Numbered from the stretch's first letter, positions 1 to 8,749 are shown. The stretch is DNA of 64,000 bases from Actinomadura barringtoniae (GCF_017573505.1 NZ_JAGEOJ010000001.1:62001-126000); one strand, 5' to 3'. The notes: a model not told the origin generated them from the sequence alone. Numbers and translations: made by a program.

Positions 1-34
1 TCCGCACACCGGCGCGCAACGGGAAGGGGGCGGG

Positions 35-850
35 ATGCGAGTCGCACTGGCGCGCACGGCCGGGTTGGCCGGGGCGTTCGCGGCCGGCGCTACCGCGGCG
101 CACATCACGAGCATCCCGCACCTGGTGCGGCTCACCGCGAGCCTGCGCCGATCGCGCGCGAGCATCCTGGCGGCCCACGAGGAGGAGCGGCGGCGCCTCC
201 GGCACGACCTGCACGACGGGCTGGGCCCCACGCTGGCCAGCCTCGCCATGTCGCTCGACGAGGCCCGGATCGCGCTGGTCAAGGATCCCGACCGGGTGGA
301 GCCCATGCTGGCCGAGCTGCGCGACCGGCTCGCCGACACCGTCGGCGACGTCCGCGAGATGGCGCACGGCCTGCGCCCGCCCGCGCTGGACGACCTCGGC
401 CTGGTCGCCGCGATCGAGTCGCTCGCCGAGGGCACCTGTGAACGGGTGGACGTGCGCTTCGACGGCGACCCCGACGGCCTGCCCGCCGCCGCGGAGGTCG
501 CCGCGTACCGGATCGTGGAAGAGGCCCTGACCAACGTGCGCAGGCACGCCCGCGCGGCCTCCGCGATGGTCCTGATGAGCCGCGGCATCGATCTGCGGCT
601 GATGGTCGCCGACTCCGGGCCGGGCCTGCCCGAGCGGCCCAAGAACGGCTCGCGCTGCACGCGCGGCCTCACCGCGATGCAGGAATGGGCCGCCGAGCTC
701 GGCGGCGGGTGCACAATCACCTCTCGTGCGGGGGGCGGAACCGTGGTGTCCGCGCGACTGCCCCTGACACTGCCCGATACGATCGGTTTTCGATCCGTAA
801 AGGCGGGCGATCATGAGCACAGAGGCCATCCGCGTTCTCATCACCGATGA
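35..850 (+). CDS. NarL/DesK-type sensor histidine kinase (possibly 5'-truncated)
   Basis: Sensor kinase that would phosphorylate the response regulator encoded next. The HisKA_3 dimerisation/phosphoacceptor helix is at about residues 47-115, with the probable phospho-His at residue 60 in a LHDGLGP motif; a HATPase_c domain follows, with an N box (EEALTNVRRHA) and a G box (DSGPGLP). Only one weak hydrophobic stretch (about 9-22) lies upstream. The reading frame stays open to the left edge, so the ATG at 35, although it follows a purine-rich GGAAGGGGG, may be internal and an N-terminal membrane or sensing region may lie outside the window. The 3' end overlaps the regulator gene by 38 bases, which indicates translational coupling. 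The signal is unknown. Confidence 0.85.
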   Translation: MRVALARTAGLAGAFAAGATAAHITSIPHLVRLTASLRRSRASILAAHEEERRRLRHDLHDGLGPTLASLAMSLDEARIALVKDPDRVEPMLAELRDRLADTVGDVREMAHGLRPPALDDLGLVAAIESLAEGTCERVDVRFDGDPDGLPAAAEVAAYRIVEEALTNVRRHARAASAMVLMSRGIDLRLMVADSGPGLPERPKNGSRCTRGLTAMQEWAAELGGGCTITSRAGGGTVVSARLPLTLPDTIGFRSVKAGDHEHRGHPRSHHR

Positions 851-1466
851 CCACCCTGTCTTCCGGCAGGGTCTGAAGGGTCTGCTGGTGGCGCTCGGCG
901 TCGAGGTCGTCGCCGAGGCGGAGAGCGGCCCCGAGGCCGTACGGCTGGCGGCCGAACTGCAGCCCGACGTGGTGGTCATGGACCTCCACATGCCGGGCGG
1001 CAACGGCATAGAGGCCACCCGGACCATCACCCGCACCAGCCCCCGGATCGGCGTCCTGGTGCTGACGATGTTCCGCGACGACGACTCGGTCTTCGCCGCC
1101 ATGCGCGCCGGTGCCCGCGGCTACCTGCTGAAGGAGTCGGGCGCCGAGGAGATCGCGCGGGCCGTACGTGCGGTCGCGGCGGGCGAGGCGATCTACGGCC
1201 CGGAGATCGCGCGCCGGGTGCTGGCCTACTTCACCGACATGCCCGACCCGCGCCAGGCCGCGTTCCCGCAGCTGACCGAGCGGGAACGGGAGGTGCTGGA
1301 GCTGATCGCCCAGGGCCGCAGCAACGCCGACATCGCCGCCGCGCTCTTCCTCAGCCAGAAGACCGTGCGCAACCACGTGTCCAACATCTTCATGAAGCTG
1401 CACGTGGCCGACCGCGCCCAGGCGATCGTGCTGGCCCGCGAGGCGGGCCTGGGCGGCAACGCCTAG
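813..1466 (+). CDS. NarL/FixJ-family response regulator
   Basis: Cytoplasmic transcription factor, 217 residues, the usual length for this family. The receiver domain occupies about residues 6-122 with the phospho-acceptor Asp57 in VVVMDLHMP; the LuxR-type helix-turn-helix is at about 150-210 (LTEREREVLELIAQG and KTVRNHVSNIF). It overlaps the kinase gene and is clearly its partner. Target genes cannot be read from the sequence. No palindromic operator is evident nearby. Confidence 0.93.
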   Translation: MSTEAIRVLITDDHPVFRQGLKGLLVALGVEVVAEAESGPEAVRLAAELQPDVVVMDLHMPGGNGIEATRTITRTSPRIGVLVLTMFRDDDSVFAAMRAGARGYLLKESGAEEIARAVRAVAAGEAIYGPEIARRVLAYFTDMPDPRQAAFPQLTEREREVLELIAQGRSNADIAAALFLSQKTVRNHVSNIFMKLHVADRAQAIVLAREAGLGGNA

Positions 1467-1545
1467 GGAGCCAGCGGCGACACCTAGGGAGCCGGCGGCG
1501 ACGCCCAGGGACCAGCGGCGATGCCTGACGGTCCGACCGTTCGGG

Positions 1546-1983
1546 CTACAGGTCTTCGCCTTCGACGGCCGGGGTGCTGCAGCGGTCGTCCTCCGGCGGC
1601 GGGCCCATCCCGATCGTCAGGGTCTCGGGCTGCGGCTCGGGGATGGCGAGCAGGCCGGTCAGGCGCTTCAGCGTCGCGGGCCGCAGCCAGTAGTAGACCC
1701 ACGTGCCGCGGCGCTGCGACTCGATCAGCCCGGCCTCGCGCAGCACCCTCAGGTGATGGGAGATGGTCGGCGCGGTCACCCGGAACTCGTCGGTGAGCTC
1801 GCAGACGCAGACGCCCGCGCCCTCCCGGCGGCCGTTGCGATGGGCGCCGATCAACGACAGGAGGCGGAGGCGGATCGGGTCGCCCAGCGCCTTGAACATC
1901 CGCGCCAGCTCGTGTGCTTCGCGCTCGCCGACGGCCTCCTCGACCAGGGGCGAGCAGCACACGAGACCCACTTGTGTCTGCAT
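1546..1983 (-). CDS. ArsR/SmtB-family repressor with a CxC metal-site motif
   Basis: Winged-helix repressor, 145 residues. The ATG at 1983 is chosen because the ArsR domain begins a few residues later, although the frame is open far upstream through the antisense of the next gene. The recognition helix is TAPTISHHLRVLREAGLI. Residues 59-61 form a CVC motif at the start of the alpha-3 helix, followed by ELTDEF, as in the ELCVCDL metalloid site of ArsR proteins; another Cys pair lies at 9-10. In known family members metalloid binding releases the DNA. It starts 17 bases after the stop of the serine hydrolase gene, so the two are probably co-transcribed. No arsenic pump or reductase is present here, so metal sensing is inference. 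Confidence 0.85.
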   Translation of the reverse strand: MQTQVGLVCCSPLVEEAVGEREAHELARMFKALGDPIRLRLLSLIGAHRNGRREGAGVCVCELTDEFRVTAPTISHHLRVLREAGLIESQRRGTWVYYWLRPATLKRLTGLLAIPEPQPETLTIGMGPPPEDDRCSTPAVEGEDL

Positions 1984-2000
1984 GGAACCAATCTGACACG

Positions 2001-3131
2001 TCAGGCGGCGTACTGCCAGAAATCGTGCATGTGCTGGGGCTGGACGGGGCCGTTGGCCGCGAGTTGCGTGAGCAGGATCGTCACGGTGCCGGTGGACGGG
2101 GTGAGGTGCGCGGCCGTTCCGGTGCCGCCGACCCAGCCGTAGCGGCCCGGGACGTTCCACGGATCGACGGGCGCGACGTCGACCGAGCCGCCATAGCCCC
2201 AGCCTTGGCCCTCCAGGTAGAGCGCGCCGCCGTCGCGCTGCGCCTGCGTCAGCTGGTCGGTGGTCATCAGCCGTACGGACTCGGGTGACAGCAGGTCGCC
2301 GCCGTTGGCGAGCAGCATCCTGGCGAACGTCAGCCAGTCGTCGGCGGTCGAGACCAGGCCACCGCCGCCGGACGCGAACGCCGGGAGGGTGCTCCACTGG
2401 CCGTCCGGCCCGTCGAGCAATTCCAGGCCGTCGTTGTAGTAGCCGGTGAAGCGGTCGCGATCCGCGGCCGGAACGGCGAAGCCGGTGTCCTTCATGCCGA
2501 GCGGCTCGAAGATCCGCTCGGCGAAGAAGTCCGGCAGGGTGCGGCCCGTGACCCTGGCGATCAGGACGCCTTGCAGGTCGGAGCCGGTGTGGTAGAGGAA
2601 GGCCTCGCCCGGCTGGTGGAGCAGCGGGATCTTGGCATACGCGGCCATCCATTCGTCGGGCGGCGAGACGCGCTGCGGATCGCGGCCGTGCTTCTGCTGC
2701 CCCTGCTCGGCGAGCATCGCCACCTGCGGCGCCGACATCAGCTCGGCCGCGGGCCAGCCGAGGCCGGAACGGAAGGTGAGCAGGTCCTCGACCGTGATCG
2801 GGCGGAGGGCCGGGACCACGTCGTCGACCGGGCTCTGCGGCGTCCGGACGACCATCGGCGCCGCCAGCTCGGGCAGCCACCTGCCGATCGGGTCGTCCAG
2901 CGCGATCCGGCCCTCCTCGACCAGCATCATCACCGCCGTGGCGGTGATCGGCTTGGTGATCGAGGCGATCCGGAAGATCGAGTCCCGGGCCATCGGGATG
3001 CCGCGTTCGAGGTCGGCCGACCCCGCCGTCGCCACCTCGACCCGGTCGCCGCGCGCCACCAGGCCCACGGCCCCGGGCAGCGTCCGGTCGTCCACGTACC
3101 TCTGCAGAACGTCATGCAGCTCGGTCATCAA
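2001..3131 (-). CDS. Serine hydrolase of the class C beta-lactamase/PBP-like family
   Basis: 376-residue enzyme of the beta-lactamase/transpeptidase superfamily (Beta-lactamase Pfam family; includes EstB-type esterases and D-aminopeptidases). The nucleophile motif SxxK is Ser57-Ile-Thr-Lys60 and the Tyr motif is Tyr180 in FLYHTGSD. There is no signal peptide, so it is likely cytoplasmic, and a true antibiotic-hydrolysing role is unlikely. The third (KTG-like) motif is not obvious, with WVGGTGT near the C-terminus the best candidate. It is followed closely by the ArsR-type gene. The substrate cannot be deduced. Confidence 0.85.
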   Translation of the reverse strand: MMTELHDVLQRYVDDRTLPGAVGLVARGDRVEVATAGSADLERGIPMARDSIFRIASITKPITATAVMMLVEEGRIALDDPIGRWLPELAAPMVVRTPQSPVDDVVPALRPITVEDLLTFRSGLGWPAAELMSAPQVAMLAEQGQQKHGRDPQRVSPPDEWMAAYAKIPLLHQPGEAFLYHTGSDLQGVLIARVTGRTLPDFFAERIFEPLGMKDTGFAVPAADRDRFTGYYNDGLELLDGPDGQWSTLPAFASGGGGLVSTADDWLTFARMLLANGGDLLSPESVRLMTTDQLTQAQRDGGALYLEGQGWGYGGSVDVAPVDPWNVPGRYGWVGGTGTAAHLTPSTGTVTILLTQLAANGPVQPQHMHDFWQYAA

Positions 3132-3183
3132 CCCACCTTCTCGTATGCGCGGTCGATGAGGAGACTCCGGGCGGATCAGAAAG

Positions 3184-4062
3184 TCATCGCGCGGCGGTGA
3201 GGAGATCGTCGATGGCGTGGAGTACGGCGTCCCGCCGTTCCTCGTGCGGGTAACCGTGCCCGGCGTCGTCGAGAACGCGGTGCTCGCCGCGCGGGACCGA
3301 GGCCGCGAGCCGGGCGTGGAGGTCGAGCTTGGTCTCGTGGGTCTTGCGCACGATCTCCTCGGACCAGAGCGCGGCCTGGGTGGCGTCGTGGCCGGCGGCG
3401 GTGATCACGATGAGCGGGACGTCGGGCAGGGCCGGGGCGTTGCGAAGCTCGTCGGAGACCTCGTCGTAGAGGTTGTTGTCCTCCAGCATCGCGTTCCGCC
3501 AGGAGGCGAGGCGGTAGTCGACGAGCGGACCGCGCACGTCGTCCGGCCAGGCGGCGAAGTGCTTGTCCAGGGTTACCCGCGCCTGTTGAAGCTGTTCCGC
3601 GGTCAGGTCGGGCAGATCCTCGGGGCGCTTCATCTGCTCTAGCTTGTCCAGGACTTCCTGGGGAGCGTCCGCGGTGAGGTCCTCGTGGAAGGGGTCCAGC
3701 AGGAGCAGCCCTGCCACGTCGTTCGGGAAGCGGGCCGCGAAGAGCCTCGCATAGACACCGCCTAGCGAATGTCCGACCAGCACGTACGGGCCGGGCACTT
3801 CGGCCACCCGCAGGACGTCGCTCAGCTCGGCGGCCACGGCCGCGCCCGTACGAGGCAGTGGGGCCCGGTCGCTCCAGCCCGTGCCCGCCCGGTCGTAGAT
3901 GACGCTCGTGGTCACCTCGGCTACCCGGTCGTGGGTGTTGATGTAGTCCAGCCCGACCAGGCCCGCGCCCGGGAGGAACACCACCGCCGGTCCCCCGCTT
4001 CCGGTCCGGTACAGCATCAGCCGGCGGTCTCCCACCTCGTACAGACGACCCAACGGCGGCAT
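3184..4062 (-). CDS. Alpha/beta hydrolase
   Basis: 292 residues from the ATG at 4062, which I prefer because GGAGGGCGCG lies immediately upstream; an in-frame ATG at 4074 and TTG at 4080 have weaker sites and would run into the palindrome at 4074-4089. The fold signature is clear: an oxyanion region FLPGAGLVGLD and the nucleophile elbow GHSLGG (Ser nucleophile), with the catalytic His near the C-terminus in DDAGHGYPHE. It is transcribed divergently from a small HTH regulator, with the palindrome between them, so that regulator probably controls it. Esterase, lipase or haloperoxidase-like chemistry are all possible. Confidence 0.85.
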   Translation of the reverse strand: MPPLGRLYEVGDRRLMLYRTGSGGPAVVFLPGAGLVGLDYINTHDRVAEVTTSVIYDRAGTGWSDRAPLPRTGAAVAAELSDVLRVAEVPGPYVLVGHSLGGVYARLFAARFPNDVAGLLLLDPFHEDLTADAPQEVLDKLEQMKRPEDLPDLTAEQLQQARVTLDKHFAAWPDDVRGPLVDYRLASWRNAMLEDNNLYDEVSDELRNAPALPDVPLIVITAAGHDATQAALWSEEIVRKTHETKLDLHARLAASVPRGEHRVLDDAGHGYPHEERRDAVLHAIDDLLTAAR

Positions 4063-4073
4063 CGCGCCCTCCA

Positions 4074-4089
4074 TTCTCAACTTTGAGAA
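4074..4089. promoter_or_regulatory. Perfect inverted repeat TTCTCAA-ct-TTGAGAA (probable operator)
   Basis: Seven-base perfect arms separated by two bases, unusually A/T-rich for this genome, placed between the divergent hydrolase (4062) and HTH regulator (4109) genes. Size, symmetry and position fit an operator for the regulator encoded at 4109. Function is inferred. Confidence 0.55.
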
Positions 4090-4108
4090 AGGTATCAGTC
4101 ATGAGAAC

Positions 4109-4648
4109 ATGAGCGCCATGGACACGGTCGACCTTCTGGTGCACCCGGTACGGCTGCGCATCGTGCACGCGCTCTCGGGCGACCGGACCCTCACCACGAC
4201 CGACCTGTGCGCCCTGCTCCCGGATGTCTCGAAGGCCACCGTCTACCGGCACGTCGCGCTCCTGGCCGACGCCGGCGTCCTCACGGTCGCGGGCGAGCAG
4301 CGCGTCCGGGGCGCGGTCGAACGCAGCTACCGCCTGGACCGCGCCCGTGCCGCGCTGAACGCCGAGTCGGCCACGCCCGACGACCACCGCCGCGTATTCG
4401 CCACCGCCATGGCGATCCTGCTGGCCGAGTTCAATGCCTACCTGGACCGCGATCCCGACCCCGCCGCCGACGCGGTCGGCTACCGGCAGCACGCGGTCTG
4501 GCTGAGTCCCGCCGAGCTGAACGACCTGATCAGCGGCATGCGCGAGGCGATCGTTCCGCACCTGTCGAACGAGCCGTCACCCGAGCGGACCCGGCACCTG
4601 CTCAGCCCGATTCTGTTCCCCGCCGAGGACTCACCGTCCGGTCCATGA
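4109..4648 (+). CDS. ArsR-like winged-helix transcriptional regulator
   Basis: 179 residues. The N-terminal winged helix is at about residues 5-75 (HPVRLRIVHAL, then SKATVYRHVALLADAGVL), like HTH_20/ArsR-like proteins that sense small molecules. The C-terminal 100 residues are helical and acidic and do not match a domain I recognise. The ATG at 4109 is the annotated start; an ATG at 4118 is possible because neither has a strong ribosome binding site. The divergent hydrolase and the palindrome 20 bases upstream suggest local autoregulation. The 3' end overlaps the convergent enoyl-CoA hydratase gene by 47 bases. Confidence 0.75.
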   Translation: MSAMDTVDLLVHPVRLRIVHALSGDRTLTTTDLCALLPDVSKATVYRHVALLADAGVLTVAGEQRVRGAVERSYRLDRARAALNAESATPDDHRRVFATAMAILLAEFNAYLDRDPDPAADAVGYRQHAVWLSPAELNDLISGMREAIVPHLSNEPSPERTRHLLSPILFPAEDSPSGP

Positions 4649-5360
4649 ACGCCTGGATCCGCCCGTCGGTGGCCGCCCTCGCCCAGAGCTCCTCGACCAT
4701 CGGCTCGTCGATCGCGTCGATCCGCGCGTTCGCCTCCCGCCGGAACTGGGCCTTGGTGTGGCGGAAGGTGTCGGCCGGGATGGCGGCCAGCTTCCCGACC
4801 GCGCTCAGCGCCCGTTCCGTGAGCGCGTCCGGCTCGCACACCTCGTCCACGAGCCCGAGCTCCAGCGCTGCCCCGGCATCGTGGTTGGCGCCGTCAAGGA
4901 TCAGTTGGCGGGCTCTGACGGACCCGACCGCGAATCCCATGATCTCCAGCGCCGACCGCGGAAACGGCACTCCGACCAGCAGCTCCGGGACGCCGATCGT
5001 TCCACCCGCCATGACCCGGTGATCGCACGCCGCCGCGAGCACGCAGCCGCCCGCGATCGCGTGCCCGTTGATCCCCGCGACCACCGGCTTGCCCAGATCG
5101 AAGATGGCCCGGAACGCTCCGCCGAGCGCGGGCAGGTACTCCTTCACGTAGGCGCCGCCGCCCTCGACCACCCGCTTCAGGTCGACGCCCGCTGAGAACG
5201 CCCGACCGCTCCCGGTCAGCACCACCCCCCGCGCGTCGCCCTCGTCCAGGTCGCGCATCGTCCGCTCGATCGCCTGGCAGAACTCCAGGTCCAGGGCGTT
5301 CACCTTGCCGTGGGCCAGCCGCACGACCGCGATCCCGCCCACCACGTCGACCTCGATCAC
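4602..5360 (-). CDS. Enoyl-CoA hydratase/isomerase (crotonase) family protein
   Basis: 252 residues, standard crotonase length. The oxyanion-hole segments are visible as GSGRAFSAGVDLKR and GHAIAGGCVLAAACD, and the GVPELLVGVPFP segment follows. The family hydrates or isomerises enoyl-CoA esters in fatty-acid, amino-acid or aromatic catabolism. The gene stands alone with no acyl-CoA dehydrogenase or thiolase next to it, so the pathway is unknown. Confidence 0.88.
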   Translation of the reverse strand: MIEVDVVGGIAVVRLAHGKVNALDLEFCQAIERTMRDLDEGDARGVVLTGSGRAFSAGVDLKRVVEGGGAYVKEYLPALGGAFRAIFDLGKPVVAGINGHAIAGGCVLAAACDHRVMAGGTIGVPELLVGVPFPRSALEIMGFAVGSVRARQLILDGANHDAGAALELGLVDEVCEPDALTERALSAVGKLAAIPADTFRHTKAQFRREANARIDAIDEPMVEELWARAATDGRIQAFMDRTVSPRRGTESG

Positions 5361-5418
5361 CGCGTTCTCCCGCCTCGCGAACCAGACCTTCCGGGCATCA
5401 TGACACCGTCGGCCAGCC

Positions 5419-5829
5419 TCAGGTGCCGACGTCCCGCAGCCACATCGCCCAGATGGTCTTGCCGCCCCCGCCCCGCGGATCGATGCCGAACTTGTCGGCC
5501 ATGTGGGAGGCCACCCACAGTCCCCGCCCGCCCTCCGCCTCCAGGTCCAGCCCCTTCGGCATCTCGGGAATGACGTTCGAGCAGTCCCAGACCTCCAGCC
5601 GCAGCCAGATGCCGCGCAGGTAGAGGCCGATCTCCACCTCGCTGCCCGGCACCTCCTTCCAGGCGTTGGTCACCAGTTCCGTCACCACGAGGGCGACGGT
5701 CGGCGCCAGCCGCGAGAGACCCCAGTTCTCGAGTGCGACCTCGGCCAGCTTGCGCGGAACCCGTACCGTTTTCGCATCGATGCTCAGAACGAGCCGGTAA
5801 GAGCGGTCGTCCGGAATACCTGGGGGCAT
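5419..5829 (-). CDS. Small ATP-binding protein (HATPase_c, RsbW/anti-sigma-like)
   Basis: 136 residues from the ATG at 5829, which has GGAGACGAT just upstream; the open frame reaches 5988, but the extra 53 residues look non-coding. The GHKL ATP-binding fold is shown by the N box VVTELVTNAW, a D-containing G1 box (VWDCSN) and a G2 box (GGRGLWVASHMADKFG). Proteins of this size in actinomycetes often sit beside HTH regulators at WhiJ/AbaA-type developmental loci, and here the divergent neighbour is exactly such an HTH protein. A role in regulating sporulation or metabolism is inference. Confidence 0.85.
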   Translation of the reverse strand: MPPGIPDDRSYRLVLSIDAKTVRVPRKLAEVALENWGLSRLAPTVALVVTELVTNAWKEVPGSEVEIGLYLRGIWLRLEVWDCSNVIPEMPKGLDLEAEGGRGLWVASHMADKFGIDPRGGGGKTIWAMWLRDVGT

Positions 5830-5972
5830 ATCGTCTCCGAACTGCAGGCCGTAATCCCCTCTCAGACTGCCGCCGGTCGCGGGACGGTCACACAGCGTTC
5901 TCGGGACGTCTGGGACGTTTCCAGCTACCTTCAACAAAGGTCCCGACTGTCCTACGCTCAAGGCGGACGACA

Positions 5973-6740
5973 ATGCCGAACGACGCACTCCGGCAAGCCA
6001 TGGCCGAGGCTCACCTCACGGAAGCGGCTCTGGCCGAACGGTGCGGCGTGGACACCAAGACGGTCAGTCGCTGGGTGGCCAGCGACGGGCGTCTTCCGCA
6101 CGCCAGGCATCGATGGGCGGCGGCGGAGGCGCTAGGAGTTGATGAGGCCATGCTCTGGCCGCACGGCATCCGCAGGAACCTCAAGACCGGACCCGATCGG
6201 GAGATCGTCGCCACCTACCCCTACCGTTCCGCCTGCCCCCGATCGGTATGGCGGACCCTCATCACCGACGCCGAGCAAGAGCTGACCTTCGCCGGCTTCA
6301 CCAACTACTTCCTCTGGCTGGAGCAGGCCAACCTGGGCACGGCCCTGCGCCGCAAGGCCGAACGAGGCTGCCGCGTACGTTTCCTGGTGGGCGACCCCGA
6401 CGGCGAGGTCACCCGCCGCCGCGAGGCGGTCGAAGGCGTTCCCCTGACCGTGGGCACCCGCATCCGCATCACGCTGGCCGAGCTCAGCAAGCTCGACGGC
6501 ACCCCCAACCTGGAGGCCCGCTTCGGCGACGAGCACATCGCCATGAGCGTCTTCCGCTTCGACGACGACATGCTCGTCACGCCCCACCTGGCCCGCCTGG
6601 TGGGGCACGACTCCCCGATGCTCCACCTCAGGCGCTGCCAGGAGGACGGCCTCTTCGACCGCTTCGCCTTCCACGTCTCCGAACTCTGGGACATGGGCCG
6701 CCCGGTAGACCTTTCCGCCTACGCGGCCCCACCCGAGTAG
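5973..6740 (+). CDS. XRE-type HTH regulator with DUF5919-like C-terminal domain
   Basis: 255 residues from the ATG at 5973, preceded by AAGGCGGA. The N-terminal lambda-repressor-like HTH spans about residues 5-65 (AALAERCGVDTKTVSRWVA). The rest (about 80-250) begins TFAGFTNYFLWLEQ and continues RGCRVRFLVGDPDGEVT; I recall it as DUF5919, a domain with a phospholipase-D-like layout but no HKD motif here. It is paired divergently with the ATP-binding protein across a 143-base gap, as in WhiJ-type modules. Its 3' end overlaps the convergent oxygenase gene by 22 bases. Confidence 0.72.
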   Translation: MPNDALRQAMAEAHLTEAALAERCGVDTKTVSRWVASDGRLPHARHRWAAAEALGVDEAMLWPHGIRRNLKTGPDREIVATYPYRSACPRSVWRTLITDAEQELTFAGFTNYFLWLEQANLGTALRRKAERGCRVRFLVGDPDGEVTRRREAVEGVPLTVGTRIRITLAELSKLDGTPNLEARFGDEHIAMSVFRFDDDMLVTPHLARLVGHDSPMLHLRRCQEDGLFDRFAFHVSELWDMGRPVDLSAYAAPPE

Positions 6741-7513
6741 CCGAGCCTGAGCCGGATCGCCTCCTCGACAGCCGAGTAGCGGCCATCCGCCCGTTCCAGA
6801 GTCAGTTCCGCATCGCCGGCAGGCTGAAGGGGCGGCTGCGCCATGAAGCGCGGCTCGTTCCCCCGATGCGGCTGCGCGGCATGCACCAGGAACGGGTGGC
6901 ACAGGTAGACGTCCCCCGCCCGTCCCGTCGCGTACGCCACACGCCGGTGCTCGCTCGCGGGAACGGCCTGCCTCGCCAGCCCCATGAACGAGAGCCCCTC
7001 ATCACCGGCGCCCTTCAGGATCGCCGGCACATCCAGATGCGAGCCCACCCGCACACGCGTGGGCGCGTCGTTCTCCCCCACGTCCGAGAACAGAAAGAGC
7101 ATCAGCAGCCGCCGTCCCCTCGACGCCAGGTTGATCCGGTAGCTCATGAAGTCGGAGGGGTCCTCCCCCGGGAAACTCCCCTCCACGTGCCAGCCGTCAT
7201 CGCCGGGCGCGTCATCGCTGGGGAAGCGCACGGGAAACGTGCCCAAGCTGCCGCGCGCCGCCCATCGTCCCTCCCCGACCAGCGCATCGAACGCTTCATG
7301 CAGGCGCGGCGTATTGGCGGCCTCCCGGAAGGGCTCCTGCACGTAGTCGCCCAGCCGGACCACCGGCTGAGTCCAGGTGGACCGGTCGCCCGAATCCGCC
7401 CCCGTATCCCGCCACAGAATCTCCCGGCACGCCGTCACAAGCTCCCCAGGAACCGCCTGCTCAAGTCGCACGAAGCCGTCGCGGATGAAGTCGTCACGCA
7501 TGATCCCCAGCAT
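6719..7513 (-). CDS. Phytanoyl-CoA dioxygenase (PhyH)-family protein
   Basis: 264 residues from the ATG at 7513; an ATG at 7501 is equally plausible, and the longer open frame to 7627 has unconserved sequence. The protein begins with the typical FIRDGFVRLEQAVP opening of PhyH proteins. Iron-ligand candidates are the His of WHVEGSF and the His of FLVHAAQPHRG, with Arg nearby for 2-oxoglutarate. The first motif is HxE rather than the usual HxD, so activity is not certain. The family hydroxylates or halogenates small molecules, and the substrate is unknown. Confidence 0.78.
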   Translation of the reverse strand: MLGIMRDDFIRDGFVRLEQAVPGELVTACREILWRDTGADSGDRSTWTQPVVRLGDYVQEPFREAANTPRLHEAFDALVGEGRWAARGSLGTFPVRFPSDDAPGDDGWHVEGSFPGEDPSDFMSYRINLASRGRRLLMLFLFSDVGENDAPTRVRVGSHLDVPAILKGAGDEGLSFMGLARQAVPASEHRRVAYATGRAGDVYLCHPFLVHAAQPHRGNEPRFMAQPPLQPAGDAELTLERADGRYSAVEEAIRLRLGYSGGAA

Positions 7514-7715
7514 GCCGACCCGCCCCCGCGGGCGGCCAACCAATTTCAGACCCCGAGGACCTTGGCGAGCGGCGATCGTCCGGGTTGCGCTCGCGCCGGA
7601 CGAATCCAGACCGTTCCAGGTCGTCACACAGGTTCACCATGACGCTGCGGTCGATGCGCCCGCCACCAAGTCCTCCACTGGGACCGCTGGTGACGAGGCA
7701 GGACGAGGCAGAACG

Positions 7716-8717
7716 CTAGGGGCGGGCGGCGACGATGCGCTGGGCGGCGGTGACGAGGCGGTGACTCCTGATCACGGCCGCCGCGAGAGTCTGTTCGGCG
7801 GGCTTGCCCGTCAGCTGGCCGAGGACCACCCCGAAGATCAGGGGACTGCGGCCGTTCTCCGGGTCGGAGTGGGCGGCCCACATGAGGCAGCCGCCCGAGG
7901 AACTGCTGGAGCCGGTCTTGAGGCCGATCACCCCGGACTTGCCGAGCAGCCGGTTGGTGTTGTCGACCGGTCCCTCGATGCCGGGGACGATGACGCTGGG
8001 CGTGGCGACGATCGCGCGCAGGACCCGGTCGCGCATGGCCCGGCGGGCGAGCTTGAGCTGGTCGGCGGCGGTGCTCCGGGTGTCGGTCTCGTAGCCGCTC
8101 GCGCCCGTGTAGCGGGTGTCGGTCATGCCGAGGGCGGAAGCGGCCCGGTTCATCTTCTGGACGAACGCCTCCTGGCTGCCCGAGTCCCAGCGGGCGAGCA
8201 GGCGGGCGACGTTGTTCCCGGACGGCAGCAGCATCAGGTAGAGCAGCTGGCGCTCGGTGAACCGCTGTCCCTCGCGTACGGGAGCGGTCGACTCGTCACG
8301 GTGCCCGGCCTCCTTGGCGGCCTGGCCGTCCACCGTGATGGCAGGCCCCTCCGCCGAGCCGCGCAGCGGGTGGTCCTTGAGGATCACATAGGCGGTCATC
8401 ACCTTGGTGAGGCTGGCGATCGGCACGGGCTTCCGGTCGCCGCTGGAGCCCAGCTCCCCGACGCCCTCGGCATGCACGATCGACTGACCCTCGTCCGGCC
8501 AGGGCATTGTGGACGTGCCCGGCCTGCGGTCCTTGGTGTCCCGGCCACCGGTGACCATCGCGTACGAGTAGGGCAGCATGGCGGCCAGGGGGATGAGCAG
8601 AGCCGCGGCGACGAGCAGGTGGGCGAGGGGGCTGCGGAAGCCGAACCGGACGCCCGTGCCGGAGTCGGAAGCCTTCCTTGGTAGGTCCATGCCGACCAAG
8701 GTGCGCGAGCCGGTCAT
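7716..8717 (-). CDS. D-alanyl-D-alanine carboxypeptidase (peptidase S11)
   Basis: 333-residue penicillin-binding protein that trims the peptidoglycan stem peptide. All three active-site motifs are present: Ser102-Leu-Thr-Lys105, Ser166-Gly-Asn168 and Lys267-Thr-Gly. A single N-terminal hydrophobic segment at about residues 31-50 anchors it or acts as a signal peptide, placing the enzyme outside the membrane. An alternative ATG lies at 8690. The two-component genes upstream on the same strand end only 32 bases away, so these three genes may form one envelope-related transcript. Confidence 0.92.
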   Translation of the reverse strand: MTGSRTLVGMDLPRKASDSGTGVRFGFRSPLAHLLVAAALLIPLAAMLPYSYAMVTGGRDTKDRRPGTSTMPWPDEGQSIVHAEGVGELGSSGDRKPVPIASLTKVMTAYVILKDHPLRGSAEGPAITVDGQAAKEAGHRDESTAPVREGQRFTERQLLYLMLLPSGNNVARLLARWDSGSQEAFVQKMNRAASALGMTDTRYTGASGYETDTRSTAADQLKLARRAMRDRVLRAIVATPSVIVPGIEGPVDNTNRLLGKSGVIGLKTGSSSSSGGCLMWAAHSDPENGRSPLIFGVVLGQLTGKPAEQTLAAAVIRSHRLVTAAQRIVAARP

Positions 8718-8749
8718 CCGCGGCGCCGCGACCGCGGCTCAACCAGTGA

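Noticed and set aside
1546..2880. A single 444-residue protein ending in an ArsR domain
   Set aside because: Its first two thirds are the wrong frame of the serine hydrolase gene; the ArsR protein starts at 1983.
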